From Ooceraea biroi (taxonomy: Eukaryota > Arthropoda > Insecta > Hymenoptera > Formicidae), in contig NC_039518.1 of NCBI RefSeq assembly GCF_003672135.1, forward strand, positions 6,884,136 through 6,948,135: a DNA stretch of 64,000 nucleotides. The letters run 5' to 3'. Position numbers and translations under genes: made by a program. Positions within the stretch are counted from its first letter, which is position 1. Each line of letters opens with the position of its first letter. Below are positions 36,534-46,578 of the stretch, piece by piece. The notes below the pieces were generated by a model. That model saw only the letters and a program-made list of their open reading frames with translations. It did not search any database and was not told the origin of the DNA.

Positions 36534-37738
36534 AGGGGTATTCTAGTGTAAAAGCGGAATTTGTATGCTATTTTGGTGAATTTTTTTGAAAAAAGTATAA
36601 GGTTTTTTGAGGCAGGGTTTTCCCTGCTTATTCATACATATTTGGTGTATGTTTCCAAATTTGTGTAGTAGACAATAACTATAAATAAGCGCTGCACATG
36701 ATATTAAATAAGAACATGAAAAAAAAGTTGGTCCATGGTTCCCATGATTTCAGCTGTTCTGCTCATCTGAAACAAAAAACCAAAGAGATTCTTAATTAGT
36801 AGGAGTGTGGCTATAGCAGGTACCAGAATGAAAAAAAAATGTTGAAAATTTAAAACATGACTTCATTGAGAAAATTAAGTTTCGATTTGTGCCATTTTTT
36901 TCACCATTGAAGGGCTGTAGAAATTCCAAAAAACAATATTTCGACTTGATTGTGGTTGGGGCTATAGCCACACATATACTGAAGATGTGTGCAAAAGCCT
37001 GAGTCAATTGATTAACTGGTTTTTGAGATATCCTAGGAACCAATTTGAAAAACACGGTTTCGAGAAAAACACGTTTAAAGTTTTTCATACTGGTTACATA
37101 GAGATAATGTTACTTACGATCAATCGGCTAGTCCAGGGCCATACAGGGGACATTCCTCTTGTTCGTAGAAGTCCTGCAGAGCTGATCTCTCTTCCCTGCG
37201 ATTCATTCTCTGATCTCGAGAGAAGTTAGTGGAGCGCCGCTCCGAGCGGGTGATACGAGCTTCGTTCCGGGAGTTTGCGTACATCACCGCTTGCTGACCA
37301 ATACTAACTCCCATCACGTTCATAAGTTTGAAAATTGGCATAAATCCTTTACTGAAAATTATAACTGCCAAGAATGTTGCTGTTTCAACAACTTTCACGC
37401 CAGCATGGAGATGTTTTGGAGCAAAAGTCCAAATCAATGAATTTAGAGATTCGTTGTACTATATAAGCTGTACTATACAAAGGCTCCAATTCAAATATAC
37501 GACCTTCAAAGAATAACGATCTTCCGATCCTACCTAAAATACTAAACAATGCTCTGTTGTGTGCCGCGCGGTCCAACCGCCGAGCGCGCGCCAGAGGTTA
37601 TTTTCTATTGGGTGCTATTACTTTGTTACTTTTGCGATTCGGGCTAAATCTTCTCGCAGACATATTTTCCATACCATATACTTGCAAAATATGCCAAAAA
37701 AATTCGATTTTTCTGACATGCTACACTAGAATACCCCC
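36534..37738. mobile_element. TTAA-target element E2 (1205 bp)
   Basis: Ends AGGGGTATTCTAGTGT and the complement of ACACTAGAATACCCCC, between TTAA at 36530-36533 and TTAA at 37739-37742. It carries two short minus-strand frames also found in E3. It is directly followed by E3, with one TTAA between them. Confidence 0.9.
37120..37437 (-). pseudogene. 105-codon frame, possible C-terminal remnant of a TTAA-element transposase (E2)
   Basis: Begins MIWTFAPKHLHAGVKVVETA and ends CPLYGPGLAD, with an Arg/Glu-rich stretch (about residues 57-90) between. From memory, the HLHAGVK, NVMGVSIGQQ and basic-tail-plus-YGPG pattern resembles the C-terminus of hypothetical proteins carried by Kolobok-like elements in invertebrates. 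I could not verify this. A complete enzyme would need several hundred more residues than the element can hold. Confidence 0.4.
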
Positions 37739-37742
37739 TTAA

Positions 37743-38947
37743 GGGCGTATTCTAGTGTAAAAGCGGAATTTGTATGCTATTTTGGTGAATTTTTTTGAAA
37801 AAAGTATAATGTTTTTTGAGGCAGGGTTTTCCCTGCTTATTCATACATATTTGGTGTATGTTTCCAAATTTGTGTAGTAGACAATAACTATAAATAAGCG
37901 CTGCACATGATATTAAATAAGAACATGAAAAAAAAGTTGGTCCATGGTTCCCATGATTTCAGCTGTTCTGCTCATCTGAAACAAAAAACCAAAGAGATTC
38001 TTAATTAGTAGGAGTGTGGCTATAGCAGGTACCAGAATGAAAAAAAAATGTTGAAAATTTAAAACATGACTTCATTGAGAAAATTAAGTTTCGATTTGTG
38101 CCATTTTTTTCACCATTGAAGGGCTGTAGAAATTCCAAAAAACAATATTTCGACTTGATTGTGGTTGGGGCTATAGCCACACATATACTGAAGATGTGTG
38201 CAAAAGCCTGAGTCAATTGATTAACTGGTTTTTGAGATATCCTAGGAACCAATTTGAAAAACACGGTTTCGAGAAAAACACGTTTAAAGTTTTTCATACT
38301 GATTACATAGAGATAATGTTACTTACGATCAATCGGCTAGTCCAGGGCCATACAGGGGACATTCCTCTTGTTCGTAGAAGTCCTGCAGAGCTGATCTCTC
38401 TTCCCTGCGATTCATTCTCTGATCTCGAGAGAAGTTAGTGGAGCGCCGCTCCGAGCGGGTGATACGAGCTTCGTTCCGGGAGTTTGCGTACATCACCGCT
38501 TGCTGACCAATACTAACTCCCATCACGTTCATAAGTTTGAAAATTGGCATAAATCCTTTACTGAAAATTATAACTGCCAAGAATGTTGCTGTTTCAACAA
38601 CTTTCACGCCAGCATGGAGATGTTTTGGAGCAAAAGTCCAAATCAATGAATTTAGAGATTCGTTGTACTATATAAGCTGTACTATACAAAGGCTCCAATT
38701 CAAATGTACGACCTTCAAAGAATAACGATCTTCCGATCCTACCTAAAATACTAAACAATGCTCTGTTGTGTGCCGCGCGGTCCAACCGCCGAGCGCGCGC
38801 CAGAGGTTATTTTCTATTGGGTGCTATTACTTTGTTAATTTTGCGATTCGGGCTAAATCTTCTCGCGGACATATTTTCCATACCATATACTTGCAAAATA
38901 TGCCAAAAAAATTCGATTTTTCTGACATGCTACACTAGAATACCCCC
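37743..38947. mobile_element. TTAA-target element E3 (1205 bp), tandem twin of E2
   Basis: Identical in length to E2 and differing at a handful of sites (for example near 38301, 38705, 38837 and 38867). Flanked by TTAA at 37739-37742 and 38948-38951. The left end reads GGGCGTATTCTAG instead of AGGGGTATTCTAG. Confidence 0.9.
38329..38646 (-). pseudogene. 105-codon frame, twin of the frame in E2
   Basis: Same protein as in E2 without any change, although neighbouring non-coding positions differ. This is weak evidence for constraint, given so few differences overall. Confidence 0.4.
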
Positions 38948-38951
38948 TTAA

Positions 38952-39638
38952 TGACGCTGTGATTGACGCACGTGAATCGCACAACCGGTGATTCCCGAGT
39001 CTTAATTGAGCGGGTTTATCTGGAAGACGTTAATAATGAGAGAGCGGAAAAACATGATGAAGTCACGTGGAAACGTTAATCCCGAATACAGACGTAACAC
39101 TTTAATACCTGCGTTAGGACCTCTTTTATAGAGACTCTAATGCGACTCTCTGATACCACGTAATACCACGTAATAATCATATTATTATATGAGCCAGGCC
39201 ACTTGCCTCATACTTAAGCTCCTGTAGCTCAGTGTCCATTTGAGTCATTTCGGGCTTAACGTATTAACGTATTGACAGTAAAAATGACTTAAAAATAGTA
39301 AAAAGGCTGACTGACTAGAAATAAGCAAGAGACTCTTCGCACAACGTGCGTTTGCGGGGACTCGCAATTCTCGAGGGCGATTGTTGACGACATCCTCGAG
39401 TGTGCACCAGCCGTGCACCCAAAGACGCTTTCGAAATCGCTTTCGAAAGGAATTAAATTGATTAAATCTCTTTCGAAAGGAGTTTGATTGATACATTGAC
39501 CAAATCGGCGTCATTTTCATGTCCACCTCCTGGCTGATCCTGGCGGTCTCTTCTGACTTGGGATGTCCCGACTGATCGCTCTTCCACGGGGCGATCGACA
39601 CCTGAGCGCGGCAATAACGGGGTCAACTGTTTTCGCAG
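38952..39638. other. No gene supported upstream of the first recognised exon
   Basis: Mixed spacer. It ends with a good acceptor (GTTTTCGCAG at 39629-39638) on the plus strand, so an upstream exon may exist to the left. A direct repeat of TTTCGAAAGGA-type sequence lies at 39428-39480. Confidence 0.4.
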
Positions 39639-39746
39639 ACTCGACACGATCGTCATCATGCCTGTGCGTCGTCCTCCGGACTGAGCTTCCTGGTACGTGA
39701 GTCAGGATCGCCGGAATCGGCCGGCGGAGGAGACCTTGCGTCGAGG

Positions 39747-39849
39747 ATGAGCGCCAAGATATCGGTGGCCGGCTGCGACGCCGCGGCACAGTCAACGGTG
39801 AACCATCGTGCCGCGAGATCGTCGCCCGCCAAGAGACCGCTCTCCCCCG
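39747..39849 (+). CDS. Host gene, first recognised coding exon (Ser/Pro-rich protein)
   Basis: An ATG in fair context (A at -3) opens MSAKISVAGCDAAAQSTVNH, ending in the basic SSPAKRPLSP with two Ser-Pro sites. The exon closes at a strong donor, CCCCG/GTAAGTGATG, in phase 1. The frame is open further upstream to 39618, and an acceptor at 39638 would allow the coding exon to start at 39639 instead, so the start is uncertain. It splices in frame to 46350: the split codon becomes GAG (Glu). The predicted N-terminus looks nuclear and phospho-regulated, but I do not recognise the family. Confidence rests on three exons whose phases agree across TE-filled introns. Confidence 0.7.
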
Positions 39850-39851
39850 GT

Positions 39852-41132
39852 AAGTGATGATACACGCTGACCATTGTCTTGTTCGTCGGTTCATCCTAAA
39901 ACAGATTCATCGTATGAGATTCTGGGAATTTGATTGAATTAATGATGAAATATAATTATTGTTTTATTAATGTAATTAATTAATTAAATTAATGTAACTT
40001 GGACTAGCAATATCCTTGTACGACGTTGTTTGGATTGTAGTTGCTCAATTTTTTTAAGTTTTAAGTGTTTTATGAGATACTGTTTGCCAAACGGAAGATG
40101 AATATTGCGAATAGTGCAGGTTGTTTTTTTTTTAATCGAGTTAGAACTGAATTTATAAAGTCAAAATTGAAAATGTGCAAGATATGATAAATTTTAAATG
40201 TGTGAGATTTAGTAATTTGTTTTATATATCAAGTCGTAATTAAATCTTCTTTCTAGATGAAAATAATACATTAAATCTGATGGCGTGATTATTTTGATTA
40301 ATAATAATTGCTCGAAATTGTATAATGTTATTCAGAATTTAATTCGATGAACGTAATAAAATTTTATGCCAATAATTTGCAGAAGTTTTAACTACTTAAA
40401 ACCATATTTTATGTATAAAAGCTTTACATAAAATATCTGTTTGTCTCTTACAGAAAGATCCATTGTAAAAGAATAGGGTCAAGGTGTTTCACAAGTATTG
40501 GCTTTTTCGCGATTGCTTGTCAATCGGATGACTCACAGCTGCAATCTCGGACCGCTGATGAGTTTTGTATTGACAGTTTGACATTTTAGAGTTATAAGTA
40601 ATATAACAATTAGATGATATCAAAACCAAAATAAAACCGAAGAACACATTAAGAATAATCTATTCCGTATAAAATAATTAAAAAAACGATGTCATGACTA
40701 TAATATCATGTACAGCATTAAATAATTCATCTTTCTGAAACATTAACAAGCCGTTAACGAACGGAACGTTACCAGGTTGCTTCTTGTAACATTTCCACGT
40801 CCAAATTTTGTCGCGGTAGTTTCTTCAAATTTACCTATTGATAACGCCGTAGGGGGAAAGAACCTGGTGGCGGAAGTTGATATAGGAAACGTGCGAGCTT
40901 GGCGCATCTGCCGACTCGTAGTGAACATAAATATCGCTGTGCAATGATATTGTCATCGAGCATTAAAAAAATGTCGGCACAGCTAAACGATGTCGTGCAA
41001 GATTTTGCAATCCGCATACTGGAGCAATGACACTAACACGCGTACACACACACACGATGACATCCGACGATGACGCATCGCCGTCCACGTCAGGAGATTG
41101 CACACATTCAGTCAACTCAAACAAAGGATACA
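39852..41132. other. Intron 1, left part: no gene seen
   Basis: AT-rich intronic DNA. At 40490-40600 and 40740-41060 it is less AT-rich, with short frames and no domain. A minus-strand frame at 39656-39895 competes with the exon but is judged a shadow. Confidence 0.5.
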
Positions 41133-42419
41133 TTGGGTTGTTCGGAAAGTTATTTCGTTTTTTCAAGGAAAAATGAAAGGCGGTTTTTTCATATTTAGAA
41201 TAAATTTTATTCAGTGATGTATTAGCCATTTTGTTCCACTACCTTTCGCCATCTTTCTGGCAACTTTAAGATTCACGCTCATAGAAGTCCTTCTCCTTAT
41301 TGACAAAAAATTGAAGCAAGTGATTTTTGACGCCTTCATTTGAATCGAAGTTTACATTGTTCGAAGAATTTTGTAGAGACCGGAAAAAATGGTAGTCGGA
41401 TGGTGCCAGATCAGGAGAGTATGGTGGGTGTGGTAGCACATCCCATCCAAGCTGTAAAAGCTTCTGGCGAGTGACCAAACTTGTGTGTGGTCTGGCATTG
41501 TCGTGATGGAATACGACACCTTTCCTATTCGCCAATTCCGGTCGCTTCTGCTTGATGGCAGCATCAAATTCATCCAGCTGACGACAATACACTTTCGAAT
41601 CAATCGTCTGGTTGCTTGGTAGTAGCTCGAAAAATACGATTCCCTTCCAATCCCACCATACAGAAAGCATGATCTTCTTTTGATGAATATCTGCCTTGGA
41701 TGTCGATTGAGCAGGTTCATCTTGCCTGGACCATGATCGTTTTCGCTTAACACTGTCGTAAACAATCCATTTTTCATCTCGAGTTATGATTCGCTTCAAA
41801 AATGGTTCATTTTCTTCACGTTTCAACGATGAATCGCAGATGGTAATGCGTCGAATCAAGTCAATTTCCTTTAAACTGTGTGGAACCCAAATATCGAGCT
41901 TTGAAACGAATCCAAGGCGTTTCGAATGATCGTAAACGGTCGAATTCGATAAATTTAACTTTTCAGCAATTTCGCGTGTTGTTATGCGACGGTTTGCATC
42001 CACCAGAGCCTTTATTTTCTCGTCATCAGCTTTAATTGGCCGACCTGAACGTGGTGCATCTTTCAAATCGAAATTTCCAGTACGAAATTTCGAAAACCAA
42101 TTCTGACACTGACGTTCACTCAATACATCTTCTCCGTACACGGCACACAATTTTTTTCTCGCTTGCACTGCATTTTTACCCTTTCGGTAGTAAAAAAGCA
42201 AAATATTACGAAAATGCTCACTTTGATTTTCCATGTTTGATGTGATGCCAAAAAACAATTACTTGACAGATCGCAACACAATAAGATACTAAATGACGTC
42301 TGAAATGTCAGTTGTCAAAATATAAAACGAATTTTCCGCTTAGAGTAAGGTTAAGTATCGAGGAACGCGACTAACGACATCGCTTTGTGAAAAACGAAAT
42401 TACTTTCCGAACAACCCAA
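41133..42419 (-). mobile_element. Mariner B copy B1 (1287 bp)
   Basis: First of four head-to-tail copies on the minus strand, antisense to the host gene. Inverted repeats of about 31 bp start TTGGGTTGTTCGGAAAG. The outer flank reads CA where TA is expected; (TA)5 separates it from B2. Confidence 0.93.
41207..42234 (-). pseudogene. Mariner B transposase, one-base frameshift near the C-terminus (B1)
   Basis: Identical to B2 up to residue ~328, where loss of one C (AAGATTCACG for AAGATTCCACG, ~41272) ends the frame early at FYERES, removing about 20 residues. The DD34D triad is upstream of the lesion. The first catalytic motif reads TRDEKW, not the usual TGDEKW. Confidence 0.9.
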
Positions 42420-42429
42420 TATATATATA

Positions 42430-43717
42430 TTGGGTTGTTCGGAAAGTTATTTCGTTTTTTCAAGGAAAAATGAAAGGCGGTTTTTTCATATTTAGAATAA
42501 ATTTTATTCAGTGATGTATTGGCCATTTTGTTCCACTACCTTTCGCCATCTTTCTGGCAACTTTAAGATTCCACGCTCATAGAAGTCCTTCTCCTTATTG
42601 ACAAAAAATTGAAGCAAGTGATTTTTGACGCCTTCATTTGAATCGAAGTTTACATTGTTCGAAGAATTTTGTAGAGACCGGAAAAAATGGTAGTCGGATG
42701 GTGCCAGATCAGGAGAGTATGGTGGGTGTGGTAGCACATCCCATCCAAGCTGTAAAAGCTTCTGGCGAGTGACCAAACTTGTGTGTGGTCTGGCATTGTC
42801 GTGATGGAATACGACACCTTTCCTATTCGCCAATTCCGGTCGCTTCTGCTTGATGGCAGCATCAAATTCATCCAGCTGACGACAATACACTTTCGAATCA
42901 ATCGTCTGGTTGCTTGGTAGTAGCTCGAAAAATACGATTCCCTTCCAATCCCACCATACAGAAAGCATGATCTTCTTTTGATGAATATCTGCCTTGGATG
43001 TCGATTGAGCAGGTTCATCTTGCCTGGACCATGATCGTTTTCGCTTAACACTGTCGTAAACAATCCATTTTTCATCTCGAGTTATGATTCGCTTCAAAAA
43101 TGGTTCATTTTCTTCACGTTTCAACGATGAATCGCAGATGGTAATGCGTCGAATCAAGTCAATTTCCTTTAAACTGTGTGGAACCCAAATATCGAGCTTT
43201 GAAACGAATCCAAGGCGTTTCGAATGATCGTAAACGGTCGAATTCGATAAATTTAACTTTTCAGCAATTTCGCGTGTTGTTATGCGACGGTTTGCATCCA
43301 CCAGAGCCTTTATTTTCTCGTCATCAGCTTTAATTGGCCGACCTGAACGTGGTGCATCTTTCAAATCGAAATTTCCAGTACGAAATTTCGAAAACCAATT
43401 CTGACACTGACGTTCACTCAATACATCTTCTCCGTACACGGCACACAATTTTTTTCTCGCTTGCACTGCATTTTTACCCTTTCGGTAGTAAAAAAGCAAA
43501 ATATTACGAAAATGCTCACTTTGATTTTCCATGTTTGATGTGATGCCAAAAAACAATTACTTGACAGATCGCAACACAATAAGATACTAAATGACGTCTG
43601 AAATGTCAGTTGTCAAAATATAAAACGAATTTTCCGCTTAGAGTAAGGTTAAGTATCGAGGAACGCGACTAACGACATCGCTTTGTGAAAAACGAAATTA
43701 CTTTCCGAACAACCCAA
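42430..43717 (-). mobile_element. Mariner B copy B2 (1288 bp), complete
   Basis: Both inverted repeats intact, (TA)5 on each side, and a complete transposase frame. Confidence 0.95.
42504..43556 (-). CDS. Mariner B transposase, complete frame (B2)
   Basis: DDE/D transposase of the mariner family, which cuts and pastes the element at TA sites in the nucleus. The frame has 350 codons. Translation more likely starts at Met9 (MENQSEHFRNIL, 43532), giving 342 residues, the usual length. First helix-turn-helix about residues 15-60, SGRP linker 71-74, second helix-turn-helix about 84-117 (TTREIAEKLNLSNSTV), WVPHSL 124-129. Catalytic Asp are D161 (TRDEKW), D253 (HDNARPH) and D288 (LAPSDYHFF), with 34 residues between the last two. 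Arg160 replaces the almost invariant Gly, so activity is doubtful. mellifera-like subfamily by general appearance. Confidence 0.92.
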   Translation of the reverse strand: MFFGITSNMENQSEHFRNILLFYYRKGKNAVQARKKLCAVYGEDVLSERQCQNWFSKFRTGNFDLKDAPRSGRPIKADDEKIKALVDANRRITTREIAEKLNLSNSTVYDHSKRLGFVSKLDIWVPHSLKEIDLIRRITICDSSLKREENEPFLKRIITRDEKWIVYDSVKRKRSWSRQDEPAQSTSKADIHQKKIMLSVWWDWKGIVFFELLPSNQTIDSKVYCRQLDEFDAAIKQKRPELANRKGVVFHHDNARPHTSLVTRQKLLQLGWDVLPHPPYSPDLAPSDYHFFRSLQNSSNNVNFDSNEGVKNHLLQFFVNKEKDFYERGILKLPERWRKVVEQNGQYITE

Positions 43718-43727
43718 TATATATATA

Positions 43728-45015
43728 TTGGGTTGTTCGGAAAGTTATTTCGTTTTTTCAAGGAAAAATGAAAGGCGGTTTTTTCATATTTAGAATAAAT
43801 TTTATTCAGTGATGTATTGGCCATTTTGTTCCACTACCTTTCGCCATCTTTCTGGCAACTTTAAGATTCCACGCTCATAGAAGTCCTTCTCCTTATTGAC
43901 AAAAAATTGAAGCAAGTGATTTTTGACGCCTTCATTTGAATCGAAGTTTACATTGTTCGAAGAATTTTGTAGAGACCGGAAAAAATGGTAGTCGGATGGT
44001 GCCAGATCAGGAGAGTATGGTGGGTGTGGTAGCACATCCCATCCAAGCTGTAAAAGCTTCTGGCGAGTGACCAAACTTGTGTGTGGTCTGGCATTGTCGT
44101 GATGGAATACGACACCTTTCCTATTCGCCAATTCCGGTCGCTTCTGCTTGATGGCAGCATCAAATTCATCCAGCTGACGACAATACACTTTCGAATCAAT
44201 CGTCTGGTTGCTTGGTAGTAGCTCGAAAAATACGATTCCCTTCCAATCCCACCATACAGAAAGCATGATCTTCTTTTGATGAATATCTGCCTTGGATGTC
44301 GATTGAGCAGGTTCATCTTGCCTGGACCATGATCGTTTTCGCTTAACATTGTCGTAAACAATCCATTTTTCATCTCCAGTTATGATTCGCTTCAAAAATG
44401 GTTCATTTTCTTCACGTTTCAACGATGAATCGCAGATGGTAATGCGTCTAATCAAGTCAATTTCCTTTAAACTGTGTGGAACCCAAATATCGAGCTTTGA
44501 AACGAATCCAAGGCGTTTCGAATGATCGTAAACGGTCGAATTCGATAAATTTAACTTTTCAGCAATTTCGCGTGTTGTTATGCGACGGTTTGCATCCACC
44601 AGAGCCTTTATTTTCTCGTCATCAGCTTTAATTGGCCGACCTGAACGTGGTGCATCTTTCAAATCGAAATTTCCAGTACGAAATTTCGAAAACCAATTCT
44701 GACACTGACGTTCACTCAATACATCTTCTCCGTACACGGCACACAATTTTTTTCTCGCTTGCACTGCATTTTTACCCTTTCGGTAGTAAAAAAGCAAAAT
44801 ATTACGAAAATGCTCACTTTGATTTTCCATGTTTGATGTGATGCCAAAAAACAATTACTTGACAGATCGCAACACAATAAGATACTAAATGACGTCTGAA
44901 ATGTCAGTTGTCAAAATATAAAACGAATTTTCCGCTTAGAGTAAGGTTAAGTATCGAGGAACGCGACTAACGACATCGCTTTGTGAAAAACGAAATTACT
45001 TTCCGAACAACCCAA
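43728..45015 (-). mobile_element. Mariner B copy B3 (1288 bp), best candidate for an active copy
   Basis: Same length as B2, both termini intact, (TA)5 on both sides. Confidence 0.95.
43802..44854 (-). CDS. Mariner B transposase, complete frame with canonical TGDEKW (B3)
   Basis: Same 350-codon frame and domain order as B2, but residues 158-163 read ITGDEK and 169 is Asn (YDNVKRKRSW), the consensus form of the family. All three catalytic Asp (161, 253, 288) are in place, as are both DNA-binding helices, WVPHSL, and a full C-terminus ending in RWRKVVEQNGQYITE. Of the copies seen, this is the only one with no obvious lesion. Likely start is Met9 (44830). It lies antisense in an intron of the plus-strand host gene. 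Confidence 0.94.
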   Translation of the reverse strand: MFFGITSNMENQSEHFRNILLFYYRKGKNAVQARKKLCAVYGEDVLSERQCQNWFSKFRTGNFDLKDAPRSGRPIKADDEKIKALVDANRRITTREIAEKLNLSNSTVYDHSKRLGFVSKLDIWVPHSLKEIDLIRRITICDSSLKREENEPFLKRIITGDEKWIVYDNVKRKRSWSRQDEPAQSTSKADIHQKKIMLSVWWDWKGIVFFELLPSNQTIDSKVYCRQLDEFDAAIKQKRPELANRKGVVFHHDNARPHTSLVTRQKLLQLGWDVLPHPPYSPDLAPSDYHFFRSLQNSSNNVNFDSNEGVKNHLLQFFVNKEKDFYERGILKLPERWRKVVEQNGQYITE

Positions 45016-45025
45016 TATATATATA

Positions 45026-46312
45026 TTGGGTTGTTCGGAAAGTTATTTCGTTTTTTCAAGGAAAAATGAAAGGCGGTTTTTTCATATTTAGAATAAATTT
45101 TATTCAGTGATGTATTGGCCATTTTGTTCCACTACCTTTCGCCATCTTTCTGGCAACTTTAAGATTCACGCTCATAGAAGTCCTTCTCCTTATTGACAAA
45201 AAATTGAAGCAAGTGATTTTTGACGCCTTCATTTGAATCGAAGTTTACATGGTTCAAAGAATTTTGTAGAGACCGGAACAAATGGTAGTCGGATGGTGCC
45301 AGATCAGGAGAGTATGGTGGGTGTGGTAGCACATCCCATCCAAGCTGTAAAAGCTTCTGGCGAGTGACCAAACTTGTGTGTGGTCTGGCATTGTCGTGAT
45401 GGAATACGACACCTTTCCTATTCGCCAATTCTAGTCGCTTCTGCTTGATGGCAGCATCCAATTCATCCAGCTGACGACAATACACTTTCGAATCAATCGT
45501 CTGGTTGCTTGGTAGTAGCTCGAAAAATACGATTCCCTTCCAATCCCACCATACAGAAAGCATGATCTTCTTTTGATGAATATCTGCCTTGGATGTCGAT
45601 TGAGCAGGTTCATCTTGCCTGGACCATGATCGTTTTCGCTTAACACTGTCGTAAACAATCCATTTTTCATCTCGAGTTATGATTCGCTTCAAAAATGGTT
45701 CATTTTCTTCACGTTTCAACGATGAATCGCAGATGGTAATGCGTCGAATCAAGTCAATTTCCTTTAAACTGTGTGGAACCCAAATATCGAGCTTTGAAAC
45801 GAATCCAAGGCGTTTCGAATGATCGTAAACGGTCGAATTCGATAAATTTAACTTTTCAGCAATTTCGCGTGTTGTTATGCGACGGTTTGCATCCACCAGA
45901 GCCTTTATTTTCTCGTCATCAGCTTTAATTGGCCGACCTGAACGTGGTGCATCTTTCAAATCGAAATTTCCAGTACGAAATTTCGAAAACCAATTCTGAC
46001 ACTGACGTTCACTCAATACATCTTCTCCGTACACGGCACACAATTTTTTTCTCGCTTGCACTGCATTTTTACCCTTTCGGTAGTAAAAAAGCAAAATATT
46101 ACGAAAATGCTCACTTTGATTTTCCATGTTTGATGTGATGCCAAAAAACAATTACTTGACAGATCGCAACACAATAAGATACTAAATGACGTCTGAAATG
46201 TCAGTTGTCAAAATATAAAACGAATTTTCCGCTTAGAGTAAGGTTAAGTATCGAGGAACGCGACTAACGACATCGCTTTGTAAAAAACGAAATTACTTTC
46301 CGAACAACCCAA
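45026..46312 (-). mobile_element. Mariner B copy B4 (1287 bp)
   Basis: Last copy of the array; the outer flank is TA (46313-46314). Its end is only 37 bp from the start of the next host exon. Confidence 0.94.
45100..46127 (-). pseudogene. Mariner B transposase, same C-terminal frameshift as B1 (B4)
   Basis: Carries the same one-base loss as B1 and the TRDEKW variant, plus private changes (NSLNHVNFDSN for NSSNNVNFDSN; Leu for Phe and Pro at two sites). Triad present, C-terminus truncated. Confidence 0.9.
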
Positions 46313-46349
46313 TATGTATCTACCTGAAGCTCACTTTTTCTTGTCGCAG

Positions 46350-46532
46350 AGGCCACTGCCATCACAGAGAGATCGCCAAAGCGCACGGCCGTTTTGCCAC
46401 CGAAATCGTCCTCGAACGGGATTTCCGGCCGATCGTCACCCGAAGAAGCTAGCGAGATGCCTGTTCTAACGAGAGTTTGCTCCCCTGCAACATTGCCGAG
46501 GCTTAAGAGATTCCGATTTCGGCCCATCGATG
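46350..46532 (+). CDS. Host gene, middle coding exon
   Basis: Acceptor with a good polypyrimidine tract (CACTTTTTCTTGTCGCAG) and donor ATCGATG/GTGAGTCACG. Read in the phase left by the previous exon it is open throughout: ATAITERSPKRTAVLPPKSS, then SPEEASEMPVLTRVCSPATL and a basic patch LPRLKRFRFRPID. Several Ser-Pro sites and two basic clusters suggest a nuclear, kinase-regulated protein, but no domain is recognised. It leaves phase 1, which fits the exon at 63411. The opposite strand is also open here (68 codons from 46527), which I judge a shadow because its splice signals and phase chain are weaker. Confidence 0.8.
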
Positions 46533-46560
46533 GTGAGTCACGTCATTTATCAAGCGGGCT

Positions 46561-46578
46561 AGGTTAGGTTAGGTTAGG
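46561..46578 (+). repeat. Short (TTAGG)n tract
   Basis: Three and a half TTAGG units just inside intron 2. TTAGG is the ancestral insect telomere repeat, but tracts this short are common in insect genomes and do not indicate a chromosome end. Confidence 0.8.

Noticed and set aside
42036..43543. 69- and 141-codon frames in the mariner B copies
   Set aside because: Alternative-frame shadows of the 350-codon transposase.
39656..46527. Minus-strand two-exon gene (46527-46324 joined to 39895-39656, 147 codons)
   Set aside because: It has plausible GT/AG sites and an open frame, but it overlaps the plus-strand exons antisense. The plus-strand model has stronger splice sites, consistent phases over three exons and continues into 63411.
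46561..46578. Telomere or subtelomere
   Set aside because: Only three and a half TTAGG units, with exons on both sides.
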